A model generated the notes under the pieces. The model ran no database searches and had not been told where the DNA came from. It saw only the letters and a list, made by a program, of their open reading frames with translations. Below are positions 27,210 to 37,006 of a DNA stretch of 63,452 nucleotides, one piece after another. Source of the stretch: SFFI01 sp964398655. Lineage in GTDB: Bacteria; Bacillota; Clostridia; Saccharofermentanales; DTU023. The stretch is from positions 1 through 63,452 of the forward strand of contig CAYNNG010000008.1 in the NCBI GenBank assembly GCA_964398655.1, given 5' to 3'. The position numbers were made by a program, and so were the translations under genes. Position 1 is the first letter of the stretch, and each line of letters begins with the position of its first letter.

Positions 27210-28313
27210 TTACACTCTGGCGTTCTTACGAATAACCACGGGGTAAGCCGTAGCACCCTGAAGTTTTACTCCAGCGTTGACCATGGTGTTTTTATCCAAG
27301 ATGACACAAGAAAGGTCAGCTCCTTCAGCGATATAAGAATCTTGAAAGATCACACAATCATGCAGGTTCGCATGCCGGCCTACGTGGACACCCCGGAAGA
27401 GGATACAGTTAGAAACCGAGCCGTAGACGGAGCAGCCGTCAGAAATCAAGGAATTGCTCACAAAGGACCCTTTTTCATAAAAGGCTGGGGATTCATTCTT
27501 TACCTTGGTATAGATAGGCCGATCCTCTTGATTAAAGAGATGGGCCCGCACCTCAGGATCCAGCATGCGGAGGTTGGCCGCGAAGAAGGAGGCCAGGCAG
27601 TCAATATCCAAGCACAGGTCAGGATACTCCTGGGCCCGGATGCGGTAAGTGGGATATTTTTTCAGCAAAGTTTCTATGCTGAAGCCGGATTCTCCACGCG
27701 CCATGGTCTCAGATACCAGCTCCACCAGCAGTTTGCGGCTGATCACCATGATGCCGATGGAAGAAACATCCGTCTTGGGATCAGGTGTACCAACCAGGAC
27801 ATCATCCACATAGCCGTCATCTAGGAAGAGCGAGACGTTGTTATGAGGATTACCGATGTCATGGTTATAAAGGATGGTCATGTCCGCTCTAGAGTCGGCG
27901 TGCGCTTCGACAATCTCGTCTAACTTGATATTAAGGATTAAATTGCCGTTAGAGATGACTACATAGTCTTCCCTGCCCGCGGAAAGGAATTCAAAGAGAC
28001 CTGTCAAATCTTCTTGTCCAGGTCTGTCGGAGCTGGAGACTACGAAAGGCGGGATAATGGTCAGGCCTTGCTGCATGCGGTCCAGGTCCCAGAAGGATCC
28101 GGTTCCCAGGTGGTCCATGAGGGATTTGTATTTCGTTAAGGCCAGGACGCCTACATTTTTGATCCCGGAATTCACCATGTTGGAGAGCATAAAGTCCACG
28201 ATGCGGAAGCGGCCCGCAAAGGGTACCGCAGCTAGGGCGCGGGCGGCGGTTATTTCTGCCAGATCCACGCGGTGGTGGTCCGCTAGAATGATTCCCATGG
28301 CATTAGTTAGCAT
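27210..28313 (-). CDS. glgD: Glucose-1-phosphate adenylyltransferase-like subunit GlgD
   Basis: Partner subunit of ADP-glucose pyrophosphorylase in Firmicutes, thought to modulate GlgC. The 367-aa protein has a nucleotidyltransferase domain with FAGRFRIVDFMLSNMVNSGI and a left-handed beta-helix C-terminus. The GlgC GGxGxRL nucleotide loop is replaced by MGIILADHHRVDL, as expected for GlgD. The start ATG at 28313 follows GGAG and overlaps the glgC stop, so the two are translationally coupled. Confidence 0.93.
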   Translation of the reverse strand: MLTNAMGIILADHHRVDLAEITAARALAAVPFAGRFRIVDFMLSNMVNSGIKNVGVLALTKYKSLMDHLGTGSFWDLDRMQQGLTIIPPFVVSSSDRPGQEDLTGLFEFLSAGREDYVVISNGNLILNIKLDEIVEAHADSRADMTILYNHDIGNPHNNVSLFLDDGYVDDVLVGTPDPKTDVSSIGIMVISRKLLVELVSETMARGESGFSIETLLKKYPTYRIRAQEYPDLCLDIDCLASFFAANLRMLDPEVRAHLFNQEDRPIYTKVKNESPAFYEKGSFVSNSLISDGCSVYGSVSNCILFRGVHVGRHANLHDCVIFQDSYIAEGADLSCVILDKNTMVNAGVKLQGATAYPVVIRKNARV

Positions 28314-29587
28314 AACTGGCTCCTTACTAAATCGCTGTCGCAAACAGCTTCTAAGAGTTCAGTCTCAGAACCGTCTGGGCTGCGCTTGATCATGGAATTA
28401 GGACCAATCCGCAGACCAGCTTTCAAGTGGATGCCATTTTGGAAAACCGAGATACCCTCCGAGCAGAGAGGATCTACATAGTTTTCATTTGCATCTTTGA
28501 GGTCAGGACCAGCCTCAACATCTTCTCCGACGACCGTGTTTATACCTACGATGCAACGTTCCAGTTTGGCTCCACGCTTGATCCGGCAGCCCGGCATGAG
28601 GACGCAGTCTCGTACTTCAGCCCCTTCCTCAATGACCACACTATCGGAGATCACAGAGTGGTAGGCCGAACCATAAATCACGTCACCATCGGTGAGAAAG
28701 CATTTCTCTAGGACGGCGGTCTTGCCAATATAATGCGGCGGACGGATGGGGTTGCGGGAGTAAATTCTCCAGGAAGAATCAGCCAAGTTCAGGTCTTCGG
28801 GAGCATCCAGGAGGTCCATATTAGCTTCCCAAAGGGAGAAGATCGTTCCTACGTCCTTCCAGTAACCTTCGAAGGTGTAGGCTTGGAGCTTACAACCTTC
28901 AGCCAGCATTTTGGGGATAATATTTTTACCGAAATCGTTAGAAGATTCGGGGTTGGCCTCATCTTCAATCAGCTGTCTGCGCAAGACCGGCCAGTCAAAA
29001 ATATAAATGCCCATGGAAGCCAGGTTATTCTTGGCCTGGACAGGTTTCTCATCAAACTCGGCTATACTCATGTCCTTGTTCGTATTCATAATGCCGAAAC
29101 GGTGTGTTTCCTCCCACGGGACCTCAATAACGGCAATCGTGGCATCGGCCTTAGTTTTGAGATGGTATTCCAGCATTTTGCCATAATCCATTTTATAGAT
29201 ATGGTCGCCGGACAGTATAACCACGTATTTGGGTCGGTAACGGTCGATGAAATTAATGTTCTGGTAGATGGAGTTGGCGGTTCCCTTGTACCAATCACTG
29301 CCAGACATGGTCTGGTAGGGAGAAAGAATCGAGAGGCCGCCGGCGTTGCGGTCCAAGTCCCAGGAGTGCCCATTTCCCACGTATTCATTGAGTTCAAGGG
29401 GCATGTATTGGGTAAGAACGCCTACAGTTTCAATTCCGGAGTTGGTACAGTTGCTAAGGGGGAAATCGATAATCCTATAGCGGCTTCCGAAGGGAACACC
29501 AGGCTTCGCTAAGTTCTCCGTCAGGACACCTAAACGGGAACCTTGACCACCGGCCAGTAACATAGCAATAAAATCTTGCTTTGCCAT
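28307..29587 (-). CDS. glgC: Glucose-1-phosphate adenylyltransferase, catalytic subunit
   Basis: Makes ADP-glucose from ATP and glucose-1-phosphate, the committed step of glycogen synthesis. The 426-aa protein has AGGQGSRLGVLT, AKPGVPFGSRYRIIDF, GDHIYKMDY and the substrate motif EGYWKDVGT. Repeated isoleucine-patch hexapeptides follow in the C-terminal helix domain. AAAGGAGG precedes the ATG at 29587; an in-frame start 13 codons upstream lacks such a site. First gene of glgCDA. Confidence 0.95.
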   Translation of the reverse strand: MAKQDFIAMLLAGGQGSRLGVLTENLAKPGVPFGSRYRIIDFPLSNCTNSGIETVGVLTQYMPLELNEYVGNGHSWDLDRNAGGLSILSPYQTMSGSDWYKGTANSIYQNINFIDRYRPKYVVILSGDHIYKMDYGKMLEYHLKTKADATIAVIEVPWEETHRFGIMNTNKDMSIAEFDEKPVQAKNNLASMGIYIFDWPVLRRQLIEDEANPESSNDFGKNIIPKMLAEGCKLQAYTFEGYWKDVGTIFSLWEANMDLLDAPEDLNLADSSWRIYSRNPIRPPHYIGKTAVLEKCFLTDGDVIYGSAYHSVISDSVVIEEGAEVRDCVLMPGCRIKRGAKLERCIVGINTVVGEDVEAGPDLKDANENYVDPLCSEGISVFQNGIHLKAGLRIGPNSMIKRSPDGSETELLEAVCDSDLVRSQLC

Positions 29588-29752
29588 GATGACCTCCTTT
29601 AGGTAAATATTGCTATACACTAGCATTTACTTATGCATTAATTCTAGGTACAAAAACTCGCAAAGACAAGCGCCTTACCTGTCTTTAACACAATAACCAA
29701 AGTAGGCCGCTTTTTCTTCCGCCAGGCCTCCACATTTTGTGAAAAAAGAAAG

Positions 29753-32167
29753 TTAGCGCAAGTCTACCAGGGTAACTCCGGCATCGCCTGCCCCATAGGG
29801 GGCGTCGCCAAAAGACTCAACTCTTTTGTCATGCTTAAGCTGGTCTCTAATGGCCTGGCGCAGGGCTCCTGAGCCCTTGCCATGTACAATGCGGACACTA
29901 TGCAGGCCCACCAGCTGGGCATCATCTAGGTACTTATCCAGAGCATCCAAAGCCTCAGCTACCCGATAGCCCAAAAGATATAACTCAGGACCCGTGGTCA
30001 GTCGTGCCGAGCTAGTAGCGGAAGCCTGAGGGCTGGCAGGCGGACGGGATTGCTTTTGCGCCTGTTTTTCCGCCTTGGTCAGCCGGTGGGGACGCAGGTT
30101 GGCTAAGGGCACACGCAGACTAAAGTTGCCCTTGGTCAGCAGCACCTTGTTCTGACTGTCCAGGCCCTCGGTTAATTGGCCGGCAAAGCCCGTGATTACA
30201 TCTTCGTAGTCTTGGCCCAGCTCCAGGTCCTCTTCTTCCAGCGGACGGTCAATCCCAGCTTTGAGCTTCTCTTCGCCCATCGCAGCTTCAAGGGCCCTGC
30301 GGCGGGCTCGGATCTCTTGCTTGGCCTCTTCTCCTGTTTGGACTTGGGTCCCCGCCTGGCGCAGTTTTTTCAGCTCGGCCTCTGCTAAGTTCTCGGCTTG
30401 TGAGAGGATCTGGTGGGCTTCAGCCCGGGCTTCATTTAAGAGCTGCTCTTTGACTTGCTTGAGCCTGGCCCGCTCCGCCAAGTTTTCTGCCTTTGTGGCC
30501 TCAGCCTGGGCATGGAGATCGGCAATCTGGGCCTCCATCTTGCGGGATTCCTGCTCAGACCTCTCAATGGCCTCAATGAGAGATTGGAATTGTGCGCCCT
30601 CATCAGAAATCAAGCTTTTAGCCTGTTCAATAATCTCTGGCTGCAGGCCCAAACGGGTGGAAATAGCAATCGCGTTAGAAACCCCAGGCACCCCTATCAA
30701 AAGCCGATAGGTCGGCTTCATAGAAATAGAATCAAACTCACAGGAGGCATTAGATACCCCAGGGGTATTGAGGGCATAGCCTTTAAGCTCCTGGTAATGC
30801 GTAGAGGCCACGACCGAGGCTCCCTTGCCCTTGAGGTAGTCCAAAATCGCGATGGCCAGAGCCGCCCCTTCGCTAGGGTCGGTCCCCGCGCCCAGCTCGT
30901 CCGCGATTACTAGGCTGCCCGGTCCTGCCACTTCACAGATTTGGATGATCTGCTTCATATGAGCAGAAAAGGTAGAAAGGGACTGCTCAATAGACTGCTC
31001 ATCGCCGATGTCCGCCAGGACATGGTCAAAAACCGCTACTTCTGATCCCGACTTCACCGGCAGTTGCAGACCAGCCATAGCCATAAGGGTCAAGAGGCCG
31101 CAGGTTTTCAGCGAGACCGTCTTGCCGCCCGTATTTGGTCCGGTAATCACGAGACTCGTAAAATTAACCCCCAATTCAAAGTCAATGGGTACTACCTTAT
31201 GGGGATCAATCAAAGGGTGACGAGCTTGGCGCAGGATAATCCGACCTTCACGGTTTAAGGCAACCGGACTGGCCTTTTGCTTAAGCGCCAGTTTGGCTTT
31301 GGCTTGACAAAAATCTAGGTGGGCCAAGATCTCTTGGTTGGCTTTGAGCGCGCTTTCCTGCGCTAGCACTAAGGCCGCAAGTTCCCGCAGGATGCGGTGG
31401 ATTTCCCTTTCCTCCTCATCCTTAGTTTCCCGGATACGGTTGTTGAGGTTAACCACTTGCAGGGGCTCAATAAATACAGTAGCGCCGGAAGACGACGAAT
31501 CGTGAACAATACCCTGCAGTCTGCCTTTATACTCGGCTTTAACCGGCAGTACATACCGGTCGCCCCGGAGGGTTATCAGTTGGTCCTGCAAAATATCCGC
31601 CTGGGAACGGAGGATAGAGTTGAGTGCCTTCTGCACCTCTTCCTGCAGACTCTGCAGTGACCGGCGGATACGGTAGAGCTCCGGACTGGCCCGGTCCTTG
31701 AGCTCTTCATCATTGAGAATGCAGGCATCCAAACGTTCCGCTAAAGAGTCCAAGGGGAATAAATCTTCCAGCAAACGCTGGCAAGTATTCATTTGGTCCA
31801 GGCTGGTGAGCTCTGTGCTATCTGAAGCAGCTTCCTCGGCTAAAGTAGCCAAACGGGCCTCTAGTTGGCTGACCAGGCGGATTTGCCGGGCTACACGCAA
31901 GAGGTCGGCGGGCCCAGCTACCGAGCCTACAGCCAAGAGGGCCAGGATATCCTTTAAGTCTTCCAAAGCAGAGAGGGGGAACTCCCCGTTTTTTAAGATT
32001 TCCTTAACCAGGTCATCGGTCTCCTTGGCTTCCAGGGTCACCTGGTCAAGGTCAGACTTGGGGCGCAGGGCCAGACAGCGTTCCCGGCCCAGACAGGACT
32101 TGGCCTCATGGGCCAAGAGTTGTAAGACTTTATCAAATTCTAAGTTGCGGAGGCTTTTCTCCTGCAT
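29753..32167 (-). CDS. mutS2: MutS2 ATPase/nuclease (ribosome rescue or recombination)
   Basis: MutS-family ATPase, 804 aa. It has N-terminal core and clamp helices and the ATPase domain with Walker A TGPNTGGKTVSLKT (about 342-355) and Walker B SLVIADELGAGTDPSEG. A long KOW/coiled-coil linker rich in Glu, Ala and Gln follows, then a C-terminal Smr domain with VRIVHGKGSGALR. MutS2 has been linked to suppression of recombination and, in B. subtilis, to splitting collided ribosomes. It follows pfkA by 14 bases in the same direction. There is no mutL nearby, consistent with a role outside mismatch repair. Confidence 0.95.
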   Translation of the reverse strand: MQEKSLRNLEFDKVLQLLAHEAKSCLGRERCLALRPKSDLDQVTLEAKETDDLVKEILKNGEFPLSALEDLKDILALLAVGSVAGPADLLRVARQIRLVSQLEARLATLAEEAASDSTELTSLDQMNTCQRLLEDLFPLDSLAERLDACILNDEELKDRASPELYRIRRSLQSLQEEVQKALNSILRSQADILQDQLITLRGDRYVLPVKAEYKGRLQGIVHDSSSSGATVFIEPLQVVNLNNRIRETKDEEEREIHRILRELAALVLAQESALKANQEILAHLDFCQAKAKLALKQKASPVALNREGRIILRQARHPLIDPHKVVPIDFELGVNFTSLVITGPNTGGKTVSLKTCGLLTLMAMAGLQLPVKSGSEVAVFDHVLADIGDEQSIEQSLSTFSAHMKQIIQICEVAGPGSLVIADELGAGTDPSEGAALAIAILDYLKGKGASVVASTHYQELKGYALNTPGVSNASCEFDSISMKPTYRLLIGVPGVSNAIAISTRLGLQPEIIEQAKSLISDEGAQFQSLIEAIERSEQESRKMEAQIADLHAQAEATKAENLAERARLKQVKEQLLNEARAEAHQILSQAENLAEAELKKLRQAGTQVQTGEEAKQEIRARRRALEAAMGEEKLKAGIDRPLEEEDLELGQDYEDVITGFAGQLTEGLDSQNKVLLTKGNFSLRVPLANLRPHRLTKAEKQAQKQSRPPASPQASATSSARLTTGPELYLLGYRVAEALDALDKYLDDAQLVGLHSVRIVHGKGSGALRQAIRDQLKHDKRVESFGDAPYGAGDAGVTLVDLR

Positions 32168-32181
32168 GATTACTCCTAAAT

Positions 32182-33255
32182 TTAGAAAGAAAGAATGGCT
32201 GCTTGGTCCACCAGATCCTTAGAAATACTCTTTTCGCATTCATTGGCTTCGCGGATATCCAAGTCGGTAATCTCTCCGTTCCTGATGACAATAGCGCGGT
32301 TAAAGTTGCCTTTGATCGCTTGCCGCACCGCATAAACTCCCATGAGTGAGGCGGTATAGCGGTCTCTTAAGCGTGGCGAACCGCCTCTTTGGACATAGCC
32401 AAGGTTGGTGGCCCGGGTTTCAATCTCGGTAATTTCTTCAATGCGTTTGGCCAGCTCCTGTGAGTTGCCGGCGCCTTCCGCTACAATCACGATATAGTGG
32501 CGTTTGCCCCTATTGCGGGCAGAGATAATTTTGCCGACCACGTCGTCCATAAAGTCCACAGGATGCTCTGGAATCAGAACAATTTCTGCGCCGGAGGCAA
32601 TACCCACAGATAAGGCAATATAGCCAGAATTGCGGCCCATAACCTCTACGACTGAGCAACGCTCATGCGAGGAGGCAGTATCACGGAGCTTATCAATAGC
32701 ATCCATCGCGGTATTTACGGCCGTGTCAAAACCAATGGTGTAGTCCGTAGCTCCAATATCATTATCAATCGTGGCTGGCAGAGCCATGATTTTTACACCT
32801 TGGTCGGCCAAGGCAGCAGCTCCCCGCCAGGTACCATCGCCACCCAAGCAGAAAACACAATCAATATTAAAAACCTCCAGCATGGCCTTGGCCCTAGCTA
32901 GGCCCTCTTCGGTCCGGAAAGACTGGGACCGGGCAGTCATGAGGAAGGTACCGCCCTTCTGGATGGTCTCAGAAAAGTCTCTGGCGCCGAGCTCAAAGAT
33001 CTCTCCTTTGGTCAGGCCGTGAAAGCCCCGCCTAATACCAAAAGCCTTCAAACCGTAGAAGACAGCAGCCCGGCCAACTCCACGAATCAGAGGGTTCATA
33101 CCCGGGGCATCTCCGCCTGAAGTGAGAATCCCCACACTTTGTATCTTTGGCTCTTCTGCAACCTTGACCATCTCTTCATGGCGGGTCTTAGCAAATTGTT
33201 CCAGGGCCGTAATTTCAGCAGCTTTTAGGTCTGACATATCTAATAGTGCTCCCAT
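32182..33255 (-). CDS. pfkA: 6-phosphofructokinase with N-terminal extension
   Basis: Phosphorylates fructose-6-phosphate in glycolysis. The 357-aa protein has GILTSGGDAPGMN starting at about residue 42, whereas typical PfkA begins this motif at residue 4. The first 40 residues (acidic and helical) are extra. GGDGTW keeps the Gly typical of ATP-dependent enzymes rather than the Asp of PPi-dependent ones. The next diagnostic motif reads PATIDND where ATP-PFKs have PGTIDND and PPi-PFKs PKTIDND. MGRNSGYIAL and RGGSPRLRDR are standard. A TGGAGG site eight bases before the ATG at 33255 supports the start, so the extension is probably real. Confidence 0.93.
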   Translation of the reverse strand: MGALLDMSDLKAAEITALEQFAKTRHEEMVKVAEEPKIQSVGILTSGGDAPGMNPLIRGVGRAAVFYGLKAFGIRRGFHGLTKGEIFELGARDFSETIQKGGTFLMTARSQSFRTEEGLARAKAMLEVFNIDCVFCLGGDGTWRGAAALADQGVKIMALPATIDNDIGATDYTIGFDTAVNTAMDAIDKLRDTASSHERCSVVEVMGRNSGYIALSVGIASGAEIVLIPEHPVDFMDDVVGKIISARNRGKRHYIVIVAEGAGNSQELAKRIEEITEIETRATNLGYVQRGGSPRLRDRYTASLMGVYAVRQAIKGNFNRAIVIRNGEITDLDIREANECEKSISKDLVDQAAILSF

Positions 33256-33319
33256 AACGTTATCCTCCAAGCCCATAATTTTCTGTGTTGTTTTGCTTTT
33301 TGCAGCAGAAACTTTTCTT

Positions 33320-33328
33320 ATTATCGCA
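33320..33328 (-). promoter_or_regulatory. Possible extended -10 promoter for pfkA
   Basis: Minus strand TGCGATAAT about 65 bases before the pfkA start codon fits TGnTATAAT with one mismatch. No good -35 element is visible. Confidence 0.4.
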
Positions 33329-33395
33329 TATGTAGAGAAAATATGCCGACTACCTACTTGATTATGCGAAATTTTCGAGAGCTTATGCAGCTAAA

Positions 33396-36300
33396 CTAAG
33401 CCAAACTGATAAATTGCTCGCCGTAACGCCGACTAAGCTGGCCCAAGTAGTTTAGGTCATAACCCAGGTCTAAAGCTTGAGGTTCTCCCGTGCCTGAGTA
33501 GAGATAGATGGGAGTTTCCCCGCTAAAGTAGCGGAGGAAACCCATCAGGCTTTGACTCTCCGGATCATCCGCAGGGTAAGGCCAGTAGATAACTAATCTC
33601 AGAGAGGAAGGAGCTGGTAGATTTGACTCTGGCGGGCTAGGGACCTGATAAGGCTGGTCACAGACTAGGGGAGATTTTTGGTCAGGCACGCGGGCGGTAT
33701 AGGTCTTAGTCAGATAGCGACTGGGGAAATCTGGGGGCAGGCCCGTCATGTCCGGATTAAGCTGGCCAATATAATCAGCGATCAATTTAGCATCTTCCTC
33801 TTCCTTGAGGTTAACCTGGCCGGCAATGAGGATAACTTGGCCTTCTTTCAGTAGACCGTGGTATTGCTTATAGGCCTGGGGAAAAACGATAACTTCATAA
33901 GCGCCAGTGAGGTCTTCCAACTGCAGGAAGGCCATCTGTTCATTCTTGCGGGTAAAAAGGGTACGCTGGCCAACGATTTGCCCAGCCATGATCACATCTT
34001 CCCGGTCCTCCACCGTCGAGATATCTTCGTCGCCCATCGGTTCGGGTCTGAGCTCAGCTGAGTTCAGGCTAGTGTAATTGGCAAAAAACTCGCTATATTG
34101 TTCCAAGGGATGACCTGAGACATAGAGGCCCAGAACCTCCTTCTCCTGTGCCAGTTTTACGGCATCAGGCAGTTCAGGCTGGTCCTCGTAAAGCGGCCGC
34201 TGAGCAGATCTGCCCAGGTCCTCTTCAAAGTCAAACAAAGAAAGTTGGTTTTCCCAGGACTGTCCGGCTTGATTTTGAATTTGGCTGATCCGTTCATCAT
34301 GAGCGGACATCATCTGCGACCGCTTGAGTCCCAGCCGGTCTAGGGCCGAGGACTTAATCAAGCTCTCGATCGCCTTGCGGTTTAGGCCCAGAGCCACCGC
34401 CCGCTCTAAAAAGTCATCGAAGTCTTTAAATGGCCCCTGGTCCTTGCGGTCGGCAACCAGTTTCTCCATAGCGGCTTTACCTACATTTTTCACGGCACCC
34501 AAGGCAAAGCGGATTGAACCATCTTCAGTCGTGAAAAGCACATCCGAATGATTGATATCCGGAGGCAGGATGGCAATCTTCATATCCTTCGCTACCCGGA
34601 CATAGAAAGCCGCCTTGGTAAGGTCGCCCAGGAAAGAATTTAGCGTAGCGGCCAAGTATTCCACGGGATAGTAGTACTTGAGCCAGGCTGATTGGTAAGC
34701 AATGACCGCGTAGCCCGCAGCGTGGGCTTTGTTGAAGGCGTAGCCCGCGAAGGCCATCATTTCATCAAAGATCTTGTGGGCCAGCTTTTCCTCTACCCCA
34801 CGTTTGATGGCACCCTCTACAGAATTGCCATTTTCATCTTCGCCCCCATAGACGAATAATTGCCGGTAAGCCGCCAGCAGTTCAGGTTTCTTTTTTGCCA
34901 TGGCACGGCGGATATTATCTGCCTGCCCCATGGAGAAACCCGCCATCTCGCGGGAAATCTGCATCACCTGTTCCTGGTAGACCATGCAGCCCCTGGTGGC
35001 TTCCAAAATATGTTCGAGGATGGGGTGCTCGTAGGTTACACCACACTCTGCCGCGGCTAGGTAGCGAGGAATCTGCTCCATGGGACCGGGCCGGTAAAGG
35101 GAGATTCCTGCGATGATATCTTCCAAGGACTGGGGCTTCATCTCTTTGATAAAGCTGGTCATGCCTGTAGCTTCCAGCTGGAAAACCCCCGCCGTTTTGC
35201 CTTCACACAGCATCTGATAAACCTGGGGATCGTTAAAAGGCAGTTCGTCCAGCTGGATCTTTTGGCCACTCCCCGCCTCAATGAGGCGGACAGCATCGTG
35301 CAGCACCGTGAGGTAACGCAGGCCTAGGAAGTCAAACTTGAGCAGGCCCACATCCTCAATGGAGTTTTTGGTGTACTGGACTACTACCGCCTCGTCATTC
35401 AAGGCCAGAGGGGCGACTTCGTATATGGGTACGGCGGAAATAATCACCCCCGCAGCATGGGTTGAAGAATGCCGGGGCATGCCTTCCAACTTCATGGCCA
35501 GGTCCAAAATACGCCGGCTTTCCGGCCGCATCTCATACTCGGCCTTCAGGTCGGAATTCAGCTCCAAGGCCTTGCTCAGGGTGATATCCAACTGGTTAGG
35601 CACCATCTTAGCCAAACGGTCACCCTCGGCATATGGGAAGTCCAATACTCGTGCCACATCGCGGATTACGGCCTTGGCGCCTAGGGTACCAAAGGTGATT
35701 AGCTGGCAGACATGATCCGAACCATACTTTTCGGTAACATAAGTAATCAGCTCGTCGCGGCGGGCATCCTCAAAGTCACAGTCAAAATCTGGCAGGGAGA
35801 CCCGGTCCGGGTTGAGGAAGCGCTCAAAAATCAGCTTGAATTCTATGGGATCCACATTGGTAATGCGGATGCAATAGGCCACTAAGGAAGCCGCGCCTGA
35901 TCCCCGCCCTGGGCCTACCATAATATCGCGGTCCCGCGCTGCTTTGATATAGTCCGCTACAATCAGATAGTAGTCGGTATAGCCCATGGAGATAATGACT
36001 TCAAGCTCTTCTTCCAAGCGGTCGGTATAGGTTTCCCGGCCAAAGCGATCCACCTTGCTGGGATCAGCAGCCAAACGCTCTTCAAGGCCTTGTCTGGCTA
36101 AACGGCGGAGGTAGGACTCCGCGTCTGAACCATCTTCCGGTTTAAATTGAGGCAGATAAAGCTTGCCGGTTTCAATCTCCGCATGGCAGCGTTCAGCAAT
36201 CTTAACGGTGTTCTCCAAGGCCTCCGGGATATGGGCAAAGGCCTCCGCCATTTGCTCTGGTGACTTGAGATAAAACTCTGGGGTTTCCATCCGCATGCGG

Positions 36301-37001
36301 TCTTGGTCCTGAAGTTTTTTCCCTGTCTGCAGGCAAAGCAGGACATCCTGAGCCTCTGCATCTTCTTGCCGGAGATAGTGGCAGTCATTGGTCGCCACCA
36401 GACCCAGTCCGGTCTCACCAGCTAATTTGATCAGACTTTCATTAACCAGAACCTGTGCTTCCAAGCCGTTATCCTGGACTTCCAAGAAAAAGTTATCCGG
36501 GCCAAAGCAGTCTTTATAGCGCAAGGCAGCCTCTTTAGCAGCCTCATAGTCCCCTTCCTGCAAGCGCCGGGGAATCTCACCGCCCAGGCAGGCCGAGAGA
36601 GCAATTAAACCCTTGGAATATTGTTGCAGGGTATCAAAATCTACTTGTGGGCGATAGTAAAAGCCTTCCGTAAAGGCCAGAGAATCCAGCTTAATTAAGT
36701 TATGCCAGCCCTCCTGGGTTTCCGCTAGCAGGATGAGGTGGTAGGGGTAGCGGGCCAGGGGGCCGGTTTTGAGGTGCATGTCCTGGCGGCACACATAAAG
36801 CTCACAGCCCAAGATGGGCTTGAGGCCTTCTTTTTTCAGACTTTGGTAGAAGTCGTAGCTGCCATAGAGGACACCATGGTCCGTAAGCGCGCAGGCATCC
36901 ATGCCCAGCTCTTTGAGGCGGCCTGGTAAATCCTGGAGGCGGATAGCGCCATCCAGGAGGCTATATTCTGTATGGAGGTGCAGGTGGACAAATTGTGGCA
37001 T
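33396..37001 (-). CDS. dnaE: DNA polymerase III alpha subunit (DnaE)
   Basis: C-family replicative polymerase, 1201 aa. The N-terminal PHP domain starts with HLHLHTEYSLLDGA. The palm keeps catalytic aspartates in PDFDCDF and KFDFLGLR. GPGRGSGAASLVAYC, the thumb/fingers region and a beta-clamp-type interior follow. A C-terminal OB fold (about 985-1075) contains MAGQIVGQRTLFTRKN. The tail after the OB fold is poorly conserved and Pro-rich. It lies five bases after the phosphohexomutase gene. Whether this is the main polymerase or an accessory DnaE beside PolC cannot be told here. Confidence 0.95.
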   Translation of the reverse strand: MPQFVHLHLHTEYSLLDGAIRLQDLPGRLKELGMDACALTDHGVLYGSYDFYQSLKKEGLKPILGCELYVCRQDMHLKTGPLARYPYHLILLAETQEGWHNLIKLDSLAFTEGFYYRPQVDFDTLQQYSKGLIALSACLGGEIPRRLQEGDYEAAKEAALRYKDCFGPDNFFLEVQDNGLEAQVLVNESLIKLAGETGLGLVATNDCHYLRQEDAEAQDVLLCLQTGKKLQDQDRMRMETPEFYLKSPEQMAEAFAHIPEALENTVKIAERCHAEIETGKLYLPQFKPEDGSDAESYLRRLARQGLEERLAADPSKVDRFGRETYTDRLEEELEVIISMGYTDYYLIVADYIKAARDRDIMVGPGRGSGAASLVAYCIRITNVDPIEFKLIFERFLNPDRVSLPDFDCDFEDARRDELITYVTEKYGSDHVCQLITFGTLGAKAVIRDVARVLDFPYAEGDRLAKMVPNQLDITLSKALELNSDLKAEYEMRPESRRILDLAMKLEGMPRHSSTHAAGVIISAVPIYEVAPLALNDEAVVVQYTKNSIEDVGLLKFDFLGLRYLTVLHDAVRLIEAGSGQKIQLDELPFNDPQVYQMLCEGKTAGVFQLEATGMTSFIKEMKPQSLEDIIAGISLYRPGPMEQIPRYLAAAECGVTYEHPILEHILEATRGCMVYQEQVMQISREMAGFSMGQADNIRRAMAKKKPELLAAYRQLFVYGGEDENGNSVEGAIKRGVEEKLAHKIFDEMMAFAGYAFNKAHAAGYAVIAYQSAWLKYYYPVEYLAATLNSFLGDLTKAAFYVRVAKDMKIAILPPDINHSDVLFTTEDGSIRFALGAVKNVGKAAMEKLVADRKDQGPFKDFDDFLERAVALGLNRKAIESLIKSSALDRLGLKRSQMMSAHDERISQIQNQAGQSWENQLSLFDFEEDLGRSAQRPLYEDQPELPDAVKLAQEKEVLGLYVSGHPLEQYSEFFANYTSLNSAELRPEPMGDEDISTVEDREDVIMAGQIVGQRTLFTRKNEQMAFLQLEDLTGAYEVIVFPQAYKQYHGLLKEGQVILIAGQVNLKEEEDAKLIADYIGQLNPDMTGLPPDFPSRYLTKTYTARVPDQKSPLVCDQPYQVPSPPESNLPAPSSLRLVIYWPYPADDPESQSLMGFLRYFSGETPIYLYSGTGEPQALDLGYDLNYLGQLSRRYGEQFISLA

Positions 37002-37006
37002 CTGAA

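Noticed and set aside
28733..29512. A 259-codon plus-strand frame opposite glgC
   Set aside because: Antisense shadow of glgC with no promoter, ribosome-binding site or domain.
32182..33255. A PPi-dependent phosphofructokinase
   Set aside because: GGDG lacks the Asp and PATIDND lacks the Lys that mark PPi-dependent enzymes.
36098..36418. A 106-codon minus-strand frame inside dnaE
   Set aside because: Alternative frame of dnaE with no start signal or family resemblance.
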